Positions 1 to 6,118 of a stretch of DNA of 7,279 bases are shown piece after piece. The notes below the pieces were generated by a model. It was not told the origin of the DNA and ran no database searches. It saw only the letters and a list, made by a program, of their open reading frames with translations. The stretch is from Tissierellaceae bacterium (GTDB lineage: Bacteria > Bacillota > Clostridia > Tissierellales > Tissierellaceae). Location: contig JALNZV010000055.1 of assembly GCA_023229175.1 (NCBI GenBank), positions 1 through 7,279 on the forward strand. The letters run 5' to 3'. Position numbers and translations under genes: made by a program. Every line of letters starts with the position of its first letter. The stretch's first letter is position 1.

Positions 1-91
1 TCAACGTGCCTTGAGAGGTCAATAAAGATGTCATAAGTATCTAGTTTCCCCTTAGTGGAAGAATGTTTTTTCTGGAAATTGTGTCTATAAC

Positions 92-121
92 ATTATAATA
101 ACATCACATTTATGATCTAAA
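92..121 (-). promoter_or_regulatory. Possible sigma-A-type promoter reading leftwards
   Basis: On the minus strand a perfect TATAAT lies at 92-97, and a weak -35 candidate TTTAGA (4 of 6 to TTGACA) at 116-121, 18 bp away. It would serve a gene left of the window. In DNA this AT-rich a TATAAT by chance is common, so the call is tentative. Confidence 0.2.
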
Positions 122-151
122 TGAATTGTGAACCCATATAAATGCTACTTT

Positions 152-203
152 ATACTTAATAATATAATCTGCCCTACATACTCAGAGCTCTATTATTAAG
201 TAT
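152..203. repeat. 13-bp perfect inverted repeat directly after phoR
   Basis: Arms at 152-164 (ATACTTAATAATA) and 191-203 (TATTATTAAGTAT) are exact reverse complements separated by 26 bases. The right arm begins one base after the phoR stop codon in the direction of transcription. The arms have almost no G or C, and no T-run follows on the minus strand, so this is not a standard intrinsic terminator. It could be a 3'-end stabilising hairpin in the operon mRNA, a protein-binding dyad, or chance in AT-rich DNA. Confidence 0.6.
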
Positions 204-204
204 T

Positions 205-1908
205 TCAAGCATAATGTTTTATTTTTATTATAATCTCTGTTCCTTTATTGATTTCACTTACCAGTTTAATCTTTCCGTGGTGGTATTCTACTATATGTTT
301 GACAATAGAAAGACCTATCCCTATGCTTTGTTTTTTCCTTGATCTACTTTTATCCACAGTGTAAAACCTTTCAAAAATCCTACTTTGCTGGGAAGCAGGA
401 ATACCTATACCTGTATCTGAAACTTTAATAATAGCCCAACCATCCTCACTTTTAATCTCTAAGTTTACGTTTCCACCATAAGGCGTATATTTAATACCAT
501 TATCTAAAAGATTATATATCAATTCTGCAATCATATCTTTGTTTCCATTTATAAAGGTAGATTTACCATATAGGTTTAAACTTATATTTTTTTTACCCGC
601 AATAAGTTTTAAATTATCCATAGTATTTTCACCTATATCATAAATATCAATAATATAAAAATCCTTCTCATATTCCTCTTCTTCAATTCTAGATAATTTG
701 ATTATAGAGTCAATAAGATTCAGTAATCTTACTCCCTCCTTTCTAATTGTAGAAGCAAACTTTTTAATATCTTCATTTTTTGCCATGCCACTCTCTATAA
801 TTTCTGCATAACCATTAATAGAGGTTAATGGAGTCTTTAGCTCATGGGATACATTTGCAGAGAATTCTCTGCGCATTAGGTCAAGTTTGTATTTTTGAGT
901 GAAATCAACTACTAGGATAACAAGACCTATTAAGATATTATTACTTAAAACAGGATTAATATATATTGTCAAATATTTTTCCCCCAAGTTTAATATTAGT
1001 TCTTCACTTGAATTAGTATCTATTGATTTATCTAGAGCTTCATGTAGTTTTATACTTCTAGATAGTTTTATAAAATCATCACCGTAATAGGATAAATTAT
1101 CATCTCCCTGGAGAAGTTTAATACCACTATCATTAGTAGATAATATTTTTTTATTTTCATCTATTAAAATAAAACCTTCCTTCATGCTAGAAGTTATTAC
1201 ATCCATAAGGGCAGCTTTTTCTTCTAAGGTTTTAATATTGTATTTTATTTGGTTTTTCTGATTTTCCACCTTTTTTATAAAAGGCATGATTTCATCATAA
1301 ACAATAAATTCATTTAATGCCCTGTTGTCAATAATTTCCTCCATATTTTTAACTACATTTTCAACTGGTTCTAAGATTTTTTTAGTAAGTATAGAAGATG
1401 TAAATAATGATAGCAATAATATTAAAAATACAATTAAAAATATAAAGGGTAATACATTTTTAAAATGGGAAAATATCGTAGCTCCTTGGCGAGATATTCT
1501 AAGTATAGAATTGTTTGAAAGTAGGACAGCATAATAATAAGTATTTTTATCTAAGGTGGCAGAATTTCTTACTGCTTCTCCTTCTCCAAATTTTAAAGCA
1601 TCCTTTACTTCTTCTCTATCAAGATGATTTTCCATAGTTTGGGGATTTGCCATATTGTCAAACAATACATTGCCATCTAAATCTATTATTGTAAGTCTAA
1701 TATTTGGATCTGTATTTCCCCTTAAAGAGTCCGCAGTAATATCATCTAAAGGATCTAATATATCCGACATTATCTTCCCGTAGTCTTTCAATGCTCTTAT
1801 TTCATTTTTTACATGAAAATTATAAAAGGTAAGAAGTAGAAATCCTGTAACTAGGATGGCAACTAAGGCTGATAAAGTAGCTATATTAAAATAGATTTTC
1901 CTTTTCAT
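205..1908 (-). CDS. phoR: Phosphate-sensing membrane histidine kinase PhoR
   Basis: Sensor kinase of the Pho two-component system, expected to autophosphorylate and pass phosphate to PhoP when phosphate is scarce. The 567-residue protein has a first membrane helix (about 8-29), an extracytoplasmic PAS-like domain (about 31-150, with TIIDLDGNVLFDN), a second helix (about 151-174), a HAMP-like linker, a cytoplasmic PAS domain (about 235-340), and a HisKA plus ATPase core. The phosphoacceptor is His355 in SHELKTP. The N box is LIYNLLDN (463-470), the G1 box DTGIGIP (498-504), the F box IFERFY (511-516) and the G2 box SIGIGL (528-533). The G2 box is usually GTGLGL; both glycines of the GxG are kept. 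The ATG start overlaps the phoP stop as ATGA, with AGGT eight bases upstream, so translation is probably coupled to phoP. WalK kinases share this architecture; the pst-phoU context favours PhoR. Confidence 0.92.
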   Translation of the reverse strand: MKRKIYFNIATLSALVAILVTGFLLLTFYNFHVKNEIRALKDYGKIMSDILDPLDDITADSLRGNTDPNIRLTIIDLDGNVLFDNMANPQTMENHLDREEVKDALKFGEGEAVRNSATLDKNTYYYAVLLSNNSILRISRQGATIFSHFKNVLPFIFLIVFLILLLSLFTSSILTKKILEPVENVVKNMEEIIDNRALNEFIVYDEIMPFIKKVENQKNQIKYNIKTLEEKAALMDVITSSMKEGFILIDENKKILSTNDSGIKLLQGDDNLSYYGDDFIKLSRSIKLHEALDKSIDTNSSEELILNLGEKYLTIYINPVLSNNILIGLVILVVDFTQKYKLDLMRREFSANVSHELKTPLTSINGYAEIIESGMAKNEDIKKFASTIRKEGVRLLNLIDSIIKLSRIEEEEYEKDFYIIDIYDIGENTMDNLKLIAGKKNISLNLYGKSTFINGNKDMIAELIYNLLDNGIKYTPYGGNVNLEIKSEDGWAIIKVSDTGIGIPASQQSRIFERFYTVDKSRSRKKQSIGIGLSIVKHIVEYHHGKIKLVSEINKGTEIIIKIKHYA

Positions 1909-2585
1909 GAAATATTACCTACCTTATACCCAACATTTCTTATAGTTTGTATGAGTTGTCCCTGTTCACCAAGCTTTTGCCTTAAAGTTGCAATATGAAC
2001 ATCTACAGTTCTGGTTTCACCTTCAAAATCAAAACCCCAAACTTGATCCATTAGCATTTCTCTTGTTAGAACTATATCTTGATTTTTCAATAACAAGTAT
2101 AATAATTCAAATTCTTTATATGTCAAATTTATAGTTTTTCCATCAGATGTGATTGTTCTTTTTTCATAGTTTATGGATATATCATTGAGAGTTAGAATAT
2201 TGGATGAGGAAGATGTATTAGTTCTTCTTAAAACAGCTTTTACTCTAGAGATTAATTCCATAACCCCAAAGGGTTTCGAGATATAGTCATCTGCACCCAT
2301 ATCAAGCCCCTTTACTTTATCATATTCAGAAGTCTTTGCCGTAAGCATTATTACAGGAATATCTTTTAATGTAGAATTTGATTTAAGCTTTTCTAGGATT
2401 TTTAAACCATCATCCCCAGGAAGCATAATATCTAAAATAATTAAATCAGGAATAGAACTAGATAGCCTGGAAAAGAACTCATCTCCATCTTCAAATCCTT
2501 CAGATTCAAACCCACCATTTTCTAAGGCATAAACTATTAATTGTCTAATACTCTCATCATCTTCCACACAATATACCTTAAACAT
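1905..2585 (-). CDS. phoP: OmpR-family response regulator PhoP (PhoB type)
   Basis: DNA-binding response regulator that should activate phosphate-starvation genes once phosphorylated by PhoR. The 226-residue protein has a receiver domain (1-120) with the acidic pocket E8-D9-D10, phosphoacceptor Asp52 in LDIMLPG, Thr82 and Lys104 in SKPFG. A winged-helix effector domain (about 128-225) follows, with TYKEFELL, the recognition-helix region TRTVDVHIATLRQKLG (191-206) and the terminal wing IRNVGYK. The ATG start has AGGAG seven bases upstream (2593-2597). The gene starts 18 bases after phoU and its stop overlaps the phoR start. Sequence alone does not separate PhoP from close paralogues such as WalR; the neighbourhood and the PhoP box upstream of pstS decide it. 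Confidence 0.92.
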   Translation of the reverse strand: MFKVYCVEDDESIRQLIVYALENGGFESEGFEDGDEFFSRLSSSIPDLIILDIMLPGDDGLKILEKLKSNSTLKDIPVIMLTAKTSEYDKVKGLDMGADDYISKPFGVMELISRVKAVLRRTNTSSSSNILTLNDISINYEKRTITSDGKTINLTYKEFELLYLLLKNQDIVLTREMLMDQVWGFDFEGETRTVDVHIATLRQKLGEQGQLIQTIRNVGYKVGNIS

Positions 2586-2603
2586 ATCACCACTCCTGTT
2601 TTA

Positions 2604-3248
2604 TTAATTTACATGTTCACCTGTAATGGAAAATACAACCCATTCAGCTATGTTTTCTGCATGATCACCTATTCTCTCAAAATATTTGGCTATCATAAGA
2701 AAATTAATAGCTTGTTCTCCATTATCTGCATCTTCTCTAATTAAAAGAATTAGTTCATCTTTTATTATATCAAATAAATAATCTACTTTATCATCTAATT
2801 TAATTACTTCATGGGCTAAATCCATATCATGATTTACAAAGGCATCAATACTTCTTTTTACCATATATATTACAACTTCAGCCATTTGGGGAATATGGGT
2901 TAATTCTTTAATATATTTTTCATTTAATATAAGCAATGATATTTCAGAGATGTCTTGCGCATGATCTCCTATTCTCTCAAGATCAGTTATCATCTTTAAT
3001 ATGGAAGATATCAACCTAAGATCTCCTGCTACCGGTTGTTGTCGCAAGATGAGTTTCAAACACTTAGATTCAATATCCCTTTCCATATTATCTACTTCAA
3101 TATCCCTCTCAATAATATTTTTAGCCAGATTTGCATCTCGATTTATTAAGGCCTCTACTGCAGCTTTAATTTTATCCTCTACTAAACTTCCCATTTTTAT
3201 AAGTTCTTTATTAAGTAAATCTAACTCCTTGTCAAAGTTAGTTCTCAT
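2604..3248 (-). CDS. phoU: Phosphate signalling protein PhoU
   Basis: Cytoplasmic, mostly helical regulator that in the studied systems connects Pst transporter state to the PhoR kinase and represses the Pho response when phosphate is sufficient. From the start chosen here it has 214 residues, normal for the family. Two tandem three-helix repeats are visible, each carrying the metal-binding signature: DLERIGDH (89-96) and YFERIGDH (189-196), exactly 100 residues apart. The frame is open 15 codons further upstream to an ATG at 3293, but that start has no ribosome binding site. The ATG at 3248 has AGGGGTG at 3254-3260 with five-base spacing, and the protein then begins MRTNFDKELDLL as PhoU proteins usually do. 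It sits between the transporter genes and phoP, as expected for a Pst-PhoR intermediary. Confidence 0.93.
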   Translation of the reverse strand: MRTNFDKELDLLNKELIKMGSLVEDKIKAAVEALINRDANLAKNIIERDIEVDNMERDIESKCLKLILRQQPVAGDLRLISSILKMITDLERIGDHAQDISEISLLILNEKYIKELTHIPQMAEVVIYMVKRSIDAFVNHDMDLAHEVIKLDDKVDYLFDIIKDELILLIREDADNGEQAINFLMIAKYFERIGDHAENIAEWVVFSITGEHVN

Positions 3249-3253
3249 ATTTA

Positions 3254-3260
3254 CACCCCT
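3254..3260 (-). promoter_or_regulatory. phoU ribosome binding site (decides the start)
   Basis: On the minus strand AGGGGTG lies five bases before the ATG at 3248. The in-frame upstream ATG at 3293 has no purine-rich element, so the shorter phoU is preferred. Confidence 0.8.
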
Positions 3261-3282
3261 TTTTACTTTCTTAATGTTTGTA

Positions 3283-3288
3283 TTTATA
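3283..3288 (-). promoter_or_regulatory. Possible internal -10 element ahead of phoU
   Basis: TATAAA (5 of 6 to TATAAT) on the minus strand lies 34 bases upstream of the phoU ATG, beyond the hairpin. No respectable -35 hexamer sits 16-18 bases upstream, and no run of PhoP half-sites is seen. An internal promoter for phoU-phoP-phoR is only a possibility. Confidence 0.2.
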
Positions 3289-3314
3289 CCCATTAAAGCA
3301 TGAAAATCTATGAT

Positions 3315-3338
3315 TTTTGCTTATTAATATAAGCAAAA
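3315..3338. repeat. Perfect 10-bp hairpin between pstB and phoU
   Basis: Arms TTTTGCTTAT (3315-3324) and ATAAGCAAAA (3329-3338) are exact reverse complements around a 4-base loop. It lies in the 119-bp pstB-phoU gap, 29 bases past the pstB stop. On neither strand does an adequate T-run follow the stem beyond the stem's own T/A ends, so it is not a clear terminator. It may be an mRNA processing or stability element that separates abundant transporter mRNA from the regulatory genes, or a weak attenuator. Confidence 0.65.
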
Positions 3339-3367
3339 GGATTATCAGTTCTCTCTTGAAAGATTTC

Positions 3368-4147
3368 CTATCCAAACCTACCAGTAATATAGTCCTCTGT
3401 TCTCTTATCAGCTGGATTGCCAAAAACTTTATTTGTCTTGTCAAACTCAATAAGTTCTCCACTTAAAAAGAATGCTGTCTTATCGGATATCCTTGCAGCC
3501 TGCTGCATATTATGAGTAACAATAATTATAGTGTATTCCTTCTTTAAATCTTCCATTAGTTCCTCAATCTTCATTGTTGCTACAGGGTCAAGGGAAGCTG
3601 TTGGTTCATCCATAAGTATAACCTCTGGACTTACTGCCATTGTCCTTGCAATACACAGTCTCTGCTGCTGTCCACCTGATAGTCCGTAGGCATTGTCAGA
3701 TAATCTGTCTTTTACTTCTTCCCACAGGGCAGCTCCTCTTAAACTTTGCTCAGCAATCTCCATTAGGGTTTTCTTGCTCTTAATCCCATGAATTTTAGGC
3801 CCATAAACCACATTTTCAAAAATTGATTTTGGAAAAGGATTTGGCTTTTGAAATACCATTCCAACTTTGGTTCTCAGCTCTTCAACCTTCATTTCTGAAT
3901 TGAAGATGTCCTGACTATTGTATAGAATTTCACCCTCAGTTCTTACAATTGGTATATTATCTGTCATGCGGTTCAATGTCTTTACAAAAGTAGATTTCCC
4001 ACATCCTGATGGTCCAATTATGGCAGTTATTTCATTTTCGAGAACTTTCATATTAATATCTTTTAAAACCTGCTTATCCCCGTACCAGAGGTTAAGTCCC
4101 TTCACCTGATAAACAAATTTACTCTTATTTCCATTTAAGTTTCTCAA
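3368..4147 (-). CDS. pstB: Phosphate ABC transporter ATP-binding protein PstB
   Basis: Cytoplasmic ATPase that powers phosphate import through PstC/PstA. From the chosen TTG start it has 259 residues, normal for PstB. Visible motifs are Walker A GPSGCGKST (45-53), Q-loop VFQKPNPFP (Gln100), ABC signature LSGGQ (156-160), Walker B VILMDEP with catalytic Glu181, the D-loop SLD, and the H-loop His212 (VTHNM). It ends TEDYITGRFG, typical of PstB. The frame also opens at a TTG at 4162, but that codon overlaps the GGAGGAG ribosome binding site (4154-4160) itself. The TTG at 4147 lies six bases after that site and is the better start. It starts 15 bases after pstA stops. No key catalytic residue is missing. 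Confidence 0.96.
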   Translation of the reverse strand: MRNLNGNKSKFVYQVKGLNLWYGDKQVLKDINMKVLENEITAIIGPSGCGKSTFVKTLNRMTDNIPIVRTEGEILYNSQDIFNSEMKVEELRTKVGMVFQKPNPFPKSIFENVVYGPKIHGIKSKKTLMEIAEQSLRGAALWEEVKDRLSDNAYGLSGGQQQRLCIARTMAVSPEVILMDEPTASLDPVATMKIEELMEDLKKEYTIIIVTHNMQQAARISDKTAFFLSGELIEFDKTNKVFGNPADKRTEDYITGRFG

Positions 4148-4153
4148 AATCTT

Positions 4154-4160
4154 CTCCTCC
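4154..4160 (-). promoter_or_regulatory. pstB ribosome binding site (implies TTG start at 4147)
   Basis: GGAGGAG on the minus strand is followed by AAGATT and then TTG at 4147. The site starts two bases beyond the pstA stop codon. The upstream TTG at 4162 overlaps this element and cannot use it. Confidence 0.8.
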
Positions 4161-4162
4161 AA

Positions 4163-5119
4163 CTAGAATTTCTTCTGAAATTTATTTCTTATTATTATGG
4201 CTACTGAGTTAAGGATAAACAAAGTTACCAAAAGTACAACAATGGTTGCAGATGCAAGATATGCATATTCAGGAGTCAATACCGTATCAAGTGTCCAATA
4301 GTATATCTGTATTGGCATAACAGTAAAATCATCCATTATTCCTGTGGGAATCTTCATTATAAGCGTAGGAACTCCCAAAACTACCAATGGCGCAGTTTCT
4401 CCTATTGCTCTTGAGATTGAAAGTATTGCACCAGTAATTATTCCAGGAATGGATATAGGAAGTACGACCCTCCATATTGTAGTCCATTTATCGGCACCCA
4501 TGCCGTAGGAGGCTTCTCTTAAAAAACCTGGTACACTTCTAAGTGCTTCCTGTGATGCTACAACTACAATTGGCAATACTAACAAGGACATTGTAAGCCC
4601 ACCTGCGAGAATACTTGGTCCAAGATTTAGCATCCTTGAGAAAACAGTAAGTCCAAGGAGTCCAAATATAACAGATGGAACACTTGCAAGGTTTGAAATA
4701 TTAACCTTTATAATCCTCTGGATTCTTCCTTCAGTTGCATACTCTTCAAGGTAAATTGCAGTTGCTACACCTATAATTAGTGTTATGGGAATTACTATCA
4801 TCATCAAGAACAGGGTCCCCATAATTGCACCCTTGATTCCAGCCTTTTCAGGAAAAATCGAAAGGTTGTTGGTCAAAAATTGCCAATCAAGCCATCCAAT
4901 ACTCCCAACCACAATTTGGTAAAGAAGTATTCCAAGTACCACAATTGCAAACACAGTAGAAAGGAAAAATAAATGCTTGGCAAAATTATTAAGCCCAATA
5001 CGCCATGCTATTCTATCTTTATTGAAAGTGACCTGTTCTTTTTCAGGTCTTGTCATTTTCTCATTCATTAATTTCACATCCTCTTTCAGGATGAATCCTT
5101 CATTTCCATCCTTATTCAC
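4163..5119 (-). CDS. pstA: Phosphate ABC transporter permease PstA
   Basis: Integral membrane subunit that forms the phosphate channel with PstC. The 318-residue protein has a hydrophilic N-terminus of about 47 residues and then about six membrane helices, near 48-71, 97-123, 144-162, 167-190, 217-240 and 288-310. The cytoplasmic coupling (EAA) loop that contacts PstB is at about 191-221 (EALRSVPGFLREA followed by GMGA), and the family motif SRAIGETAPL is at 236-245. The start is GTG at 5119, which shares its G with the pstC TAG stop (TAGTG). GGGAGGAG (5125-5132) lies five bases upstream inside the end of pstC, so translation should be coupled. An ATG at residue 18 is a weaker alternative start and would bring the N-terminus closer to typical lengths. 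Confidence 0.94.
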   Translation of the reverse strand: MNKDGNEGFILKEDVKLMNEKMTRPEKEQVTFNKDRIAWRIGLNNFAKHLFFLSTVFAIVVLGILLYQIVVGSIGWLDWQFLTNNLSIFPEKAGIKGAIMGTLFLMMIVIPITLIIGVATAIYLEEYATEGRIQRIIKVNISNLASVPSVIFGLLGLTVFSRMLNLGPSILAGGLTMSLLVLPIVVVASQEALRSVPGFLREASYGMGADKWTTIWRVVLPISIPGIITGAILSISRAIGETAPLVVLGVPTLIMKIPTGIMDDFTVMPIQIYYWTLDTVLTPEYAYLASATIVVLLVTLFILNSVAIIIRNKFQKKF

Positions 5120-6039
5120 TAATACTCCTCCCTATACTTTCTTGCAATATATTGCGCTATCAAGTTTATAATCAGAGTAAATATAAATAGTATCAGTCCT
5201 ACAGCATAAAGACTATAATATCCAACAGTTCCACTGCCAGCATCACCACTTGTAAATTCAACTATATATGCAGTCATGGTCTGCATAGATTGAGTAATAT
5301 CAAAAGTAAAGTTCTTGGCACTTCCACTTGCAATAGTCACTATCATAGTCTCACCGATAGCTCTTGATATTGCCAAGACTACAGAAGCCACTATACCCGA
5401 TATGGAAGCAGGAATGATTACTTTAGTAGTTGTTTCAAGTTTTGTTGAACCAAGTCCCATGGCACCTTCTTTCATGATTTCAGGCACCGCATTCATGGCA
5501 TCCTCTGAAAGAGACGCTACCATAGGTATTATCATAATCCCCATTACGATTCCTGGACTGAGGACATTTTTCGCCCCCAGAGATGGAATCAATTTCATCA
5601 ATAAGGGGGTAACGAATGAATAAGCAAAAAAACCATAAACTATAGTGGGTATGCCAGCCAGAACTTCAAGAACAGGCTTTAAAATTTTTCTAATCTGTTC
5701 TGATGCAAACTGACTCAGATAAATAGCTGCCCCCATACCTATTGGAACAGCAACTAGCATAGCAATAATTGTTGTAAAGAACGTTCCATTCAACAGTGGT
5801 AAAAAGCCAAAGGATGGATTTTTTGACAAGGGACTAAGCTTTGTTGAAAACACCTCACTAATTGGAACTTGTGAAAAAAACTTAATTGAATCAAATATCA
5901 AAGTGTATACTATACCGAATGTTGTAACAACAGAAATCAAAGCCATAAATAAAAATATTTTTGGCATAAGCTTATCTGAAAAATGATTCTTTTTTCTTAT
6001 ATTTTGTTGAATGATTTCTCTAACATTGTTGCTTTCCAT
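5119..6039 (-). CDS. pstC: Phosphate ABC transporter permease PstC
   Basis: Integral membrane partner of PstA in the phosphate channel. The chosen 306-residue form has a cytoplasmic N-terminus, a first helix (about 27-49), a hydrophilic external segment (about 50-82), and further helices near 84-108, 126-150, 161-177, 207-228 and 274-297. The coupling (EAA) loop lies at about 179-210 (EDAMNAVPEIMKEGA then GLGS), and the SRAIGET motif at 225-231 matches the one in PstA. The reading frame extends 18 codons further to a GTG at 6093, but that start has its purine run directly abutting it. ATG at 6039 has GGGAGAG (6046-6052) six bases upstream; ATG at 6045 is too close to that site. The stop shares one base with the pstA start. 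Confidence 0.94.
   Translation of the reverse strand: MESNNVREIIQQNIRKKNHFSDKLMPKIFLFMALISVVTTFGIVYTLIFDSIKFFSQVPISEVFSTKLSPLSKNPSFGFLPLLNGTFFTTIIAMLVAVPIGMGAAIYLSQFASEQIRKILKPVLEVLAGIPTIVYGFFAYSFVTPLLMKLIPSLGAKNVLSPGIVMGIMIIPMVASLSEDAMNAVPEIMKEGAMGLGSTKLETTTKVIIPASISGIVASVVLAISRAIGETMIVTIASGSAKNFTFDITQSMQTMTAYIVEFTSGDAGSGTVGYYSLYAVGLILFIFTLIINLIAQYIARKYREEY
5125..5132 (-). promoter_or_regulatory. pstA ribosome binding site inside pstC
   Basis: GGGAGGAG on the minus strand lies five bases before the GTG at 5119, within the last codons of pstC. It supports the GTG start and coupled translation of pstC and pstA. Confidence 0.75.
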
Positions 6040-6045
6040 TTTCAT

Positions 6046-6052
6046 CTCTCCC
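6046..6052 (-). promoter_or_regulatory. pstC ribosome binding site (decides the start)
   Basis: GGGAGAG on the minus strand is followed by ATGAAA and then ATG at 6039, a six-base spacing. This favours the 306-residue PstC over longer forms starting at 6045 or 6093. Confidence 0.65.
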
Positions 6053-6084
6053 GATCTATCTGAATTCGGATGTATGACTCCAAG

Positions 6085-6105
6085 AGCTTTCACACCTCAA
6101 AAGCT
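6085..6105 (-). repeat. Small intercistronic hairpin between pstS and pstC
   Basis: On the minus strand AGCTTT and AAAGCT form a 6-bp perfect stem around the 9-base loop TGAGGTGTG, 13 bases past the pstS stop. No T-run follows, so it is not a terminator. A hairpin here could protect the 3' end of pstS mRNA after processing. In several bacteria pstS transcript is much more abundant than the rest of the operon, which would fit, but the stem is short. Confidence 0.4.
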
Positions 6106-6118
6106 AATCTTCAAATTT

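Larger units (their letters stand above)
1..204. other. Intergenic region downstream of phoR, no gene recognised
   Basis: No convincing gene is present. On the minus strand one frame stays open from 92 to the left edge (about 30 codons), but it has no ATG, GTG or TTG start and no ribosome binding site, so it is not called. The right part holds an AT-rich inverted repeat, annotated separately. A 6-bp hairpin (arms 107-112 and 118-123) is too weak to interpret. There is no stem followed by a T-run on the minus strand here, so the end of the phoR transcript is not clearly marked inside the window. Confidence 0.6.

Noticed and set aside
42..70. TTCC/GGAA stem followed by a T-run on the plus strand, resembling a terminator
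   Set aside because: The stem is only about four pairs and the T-run is displaced by several bases. No plus-strand gene ends nearby.
3..92. Minus-strand frame open for 30 codons running off the left edge
   Set aside because: It has no ATG, GTG or TTG start, no ribosome binding site and no recognisable motif. It is too short to call a partial gene or transposase remnant.
3250..3276. TTTACA-like hexamers on the plus strand upstream of phoU, resembling a second PhoP box
   Set aside because: The candidates start at 3250, 3262 and 3271, so spacing is 12 and 9 rather than 11, matches are partial, and they face away from phoU.
3001..3303. Plus-strand open frame of 100 codons opposite phoU
   Set aside because: It is antisense to a well-conserved gene, its product is a Ser/Leu/Ile-rich low-complexity translation, and no ribosome binding site or promoter supports it.
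3271..3462. Minus-strand 63-codon frame overlapping the 3' end of pstB
   Set aside because: It is out of frame with pstB over its conserved C-terminus, and its translation is unremarkable. It is a frame shadow.
5315..5623. Plus-strand open frame of 102 codons opposite pstC
   Set aside because: It lies wholly within the pstC coding region on the other strand, and its hydrophobic translation is what the reverse complement of a membrane protein gene gives. No own signals were seen.
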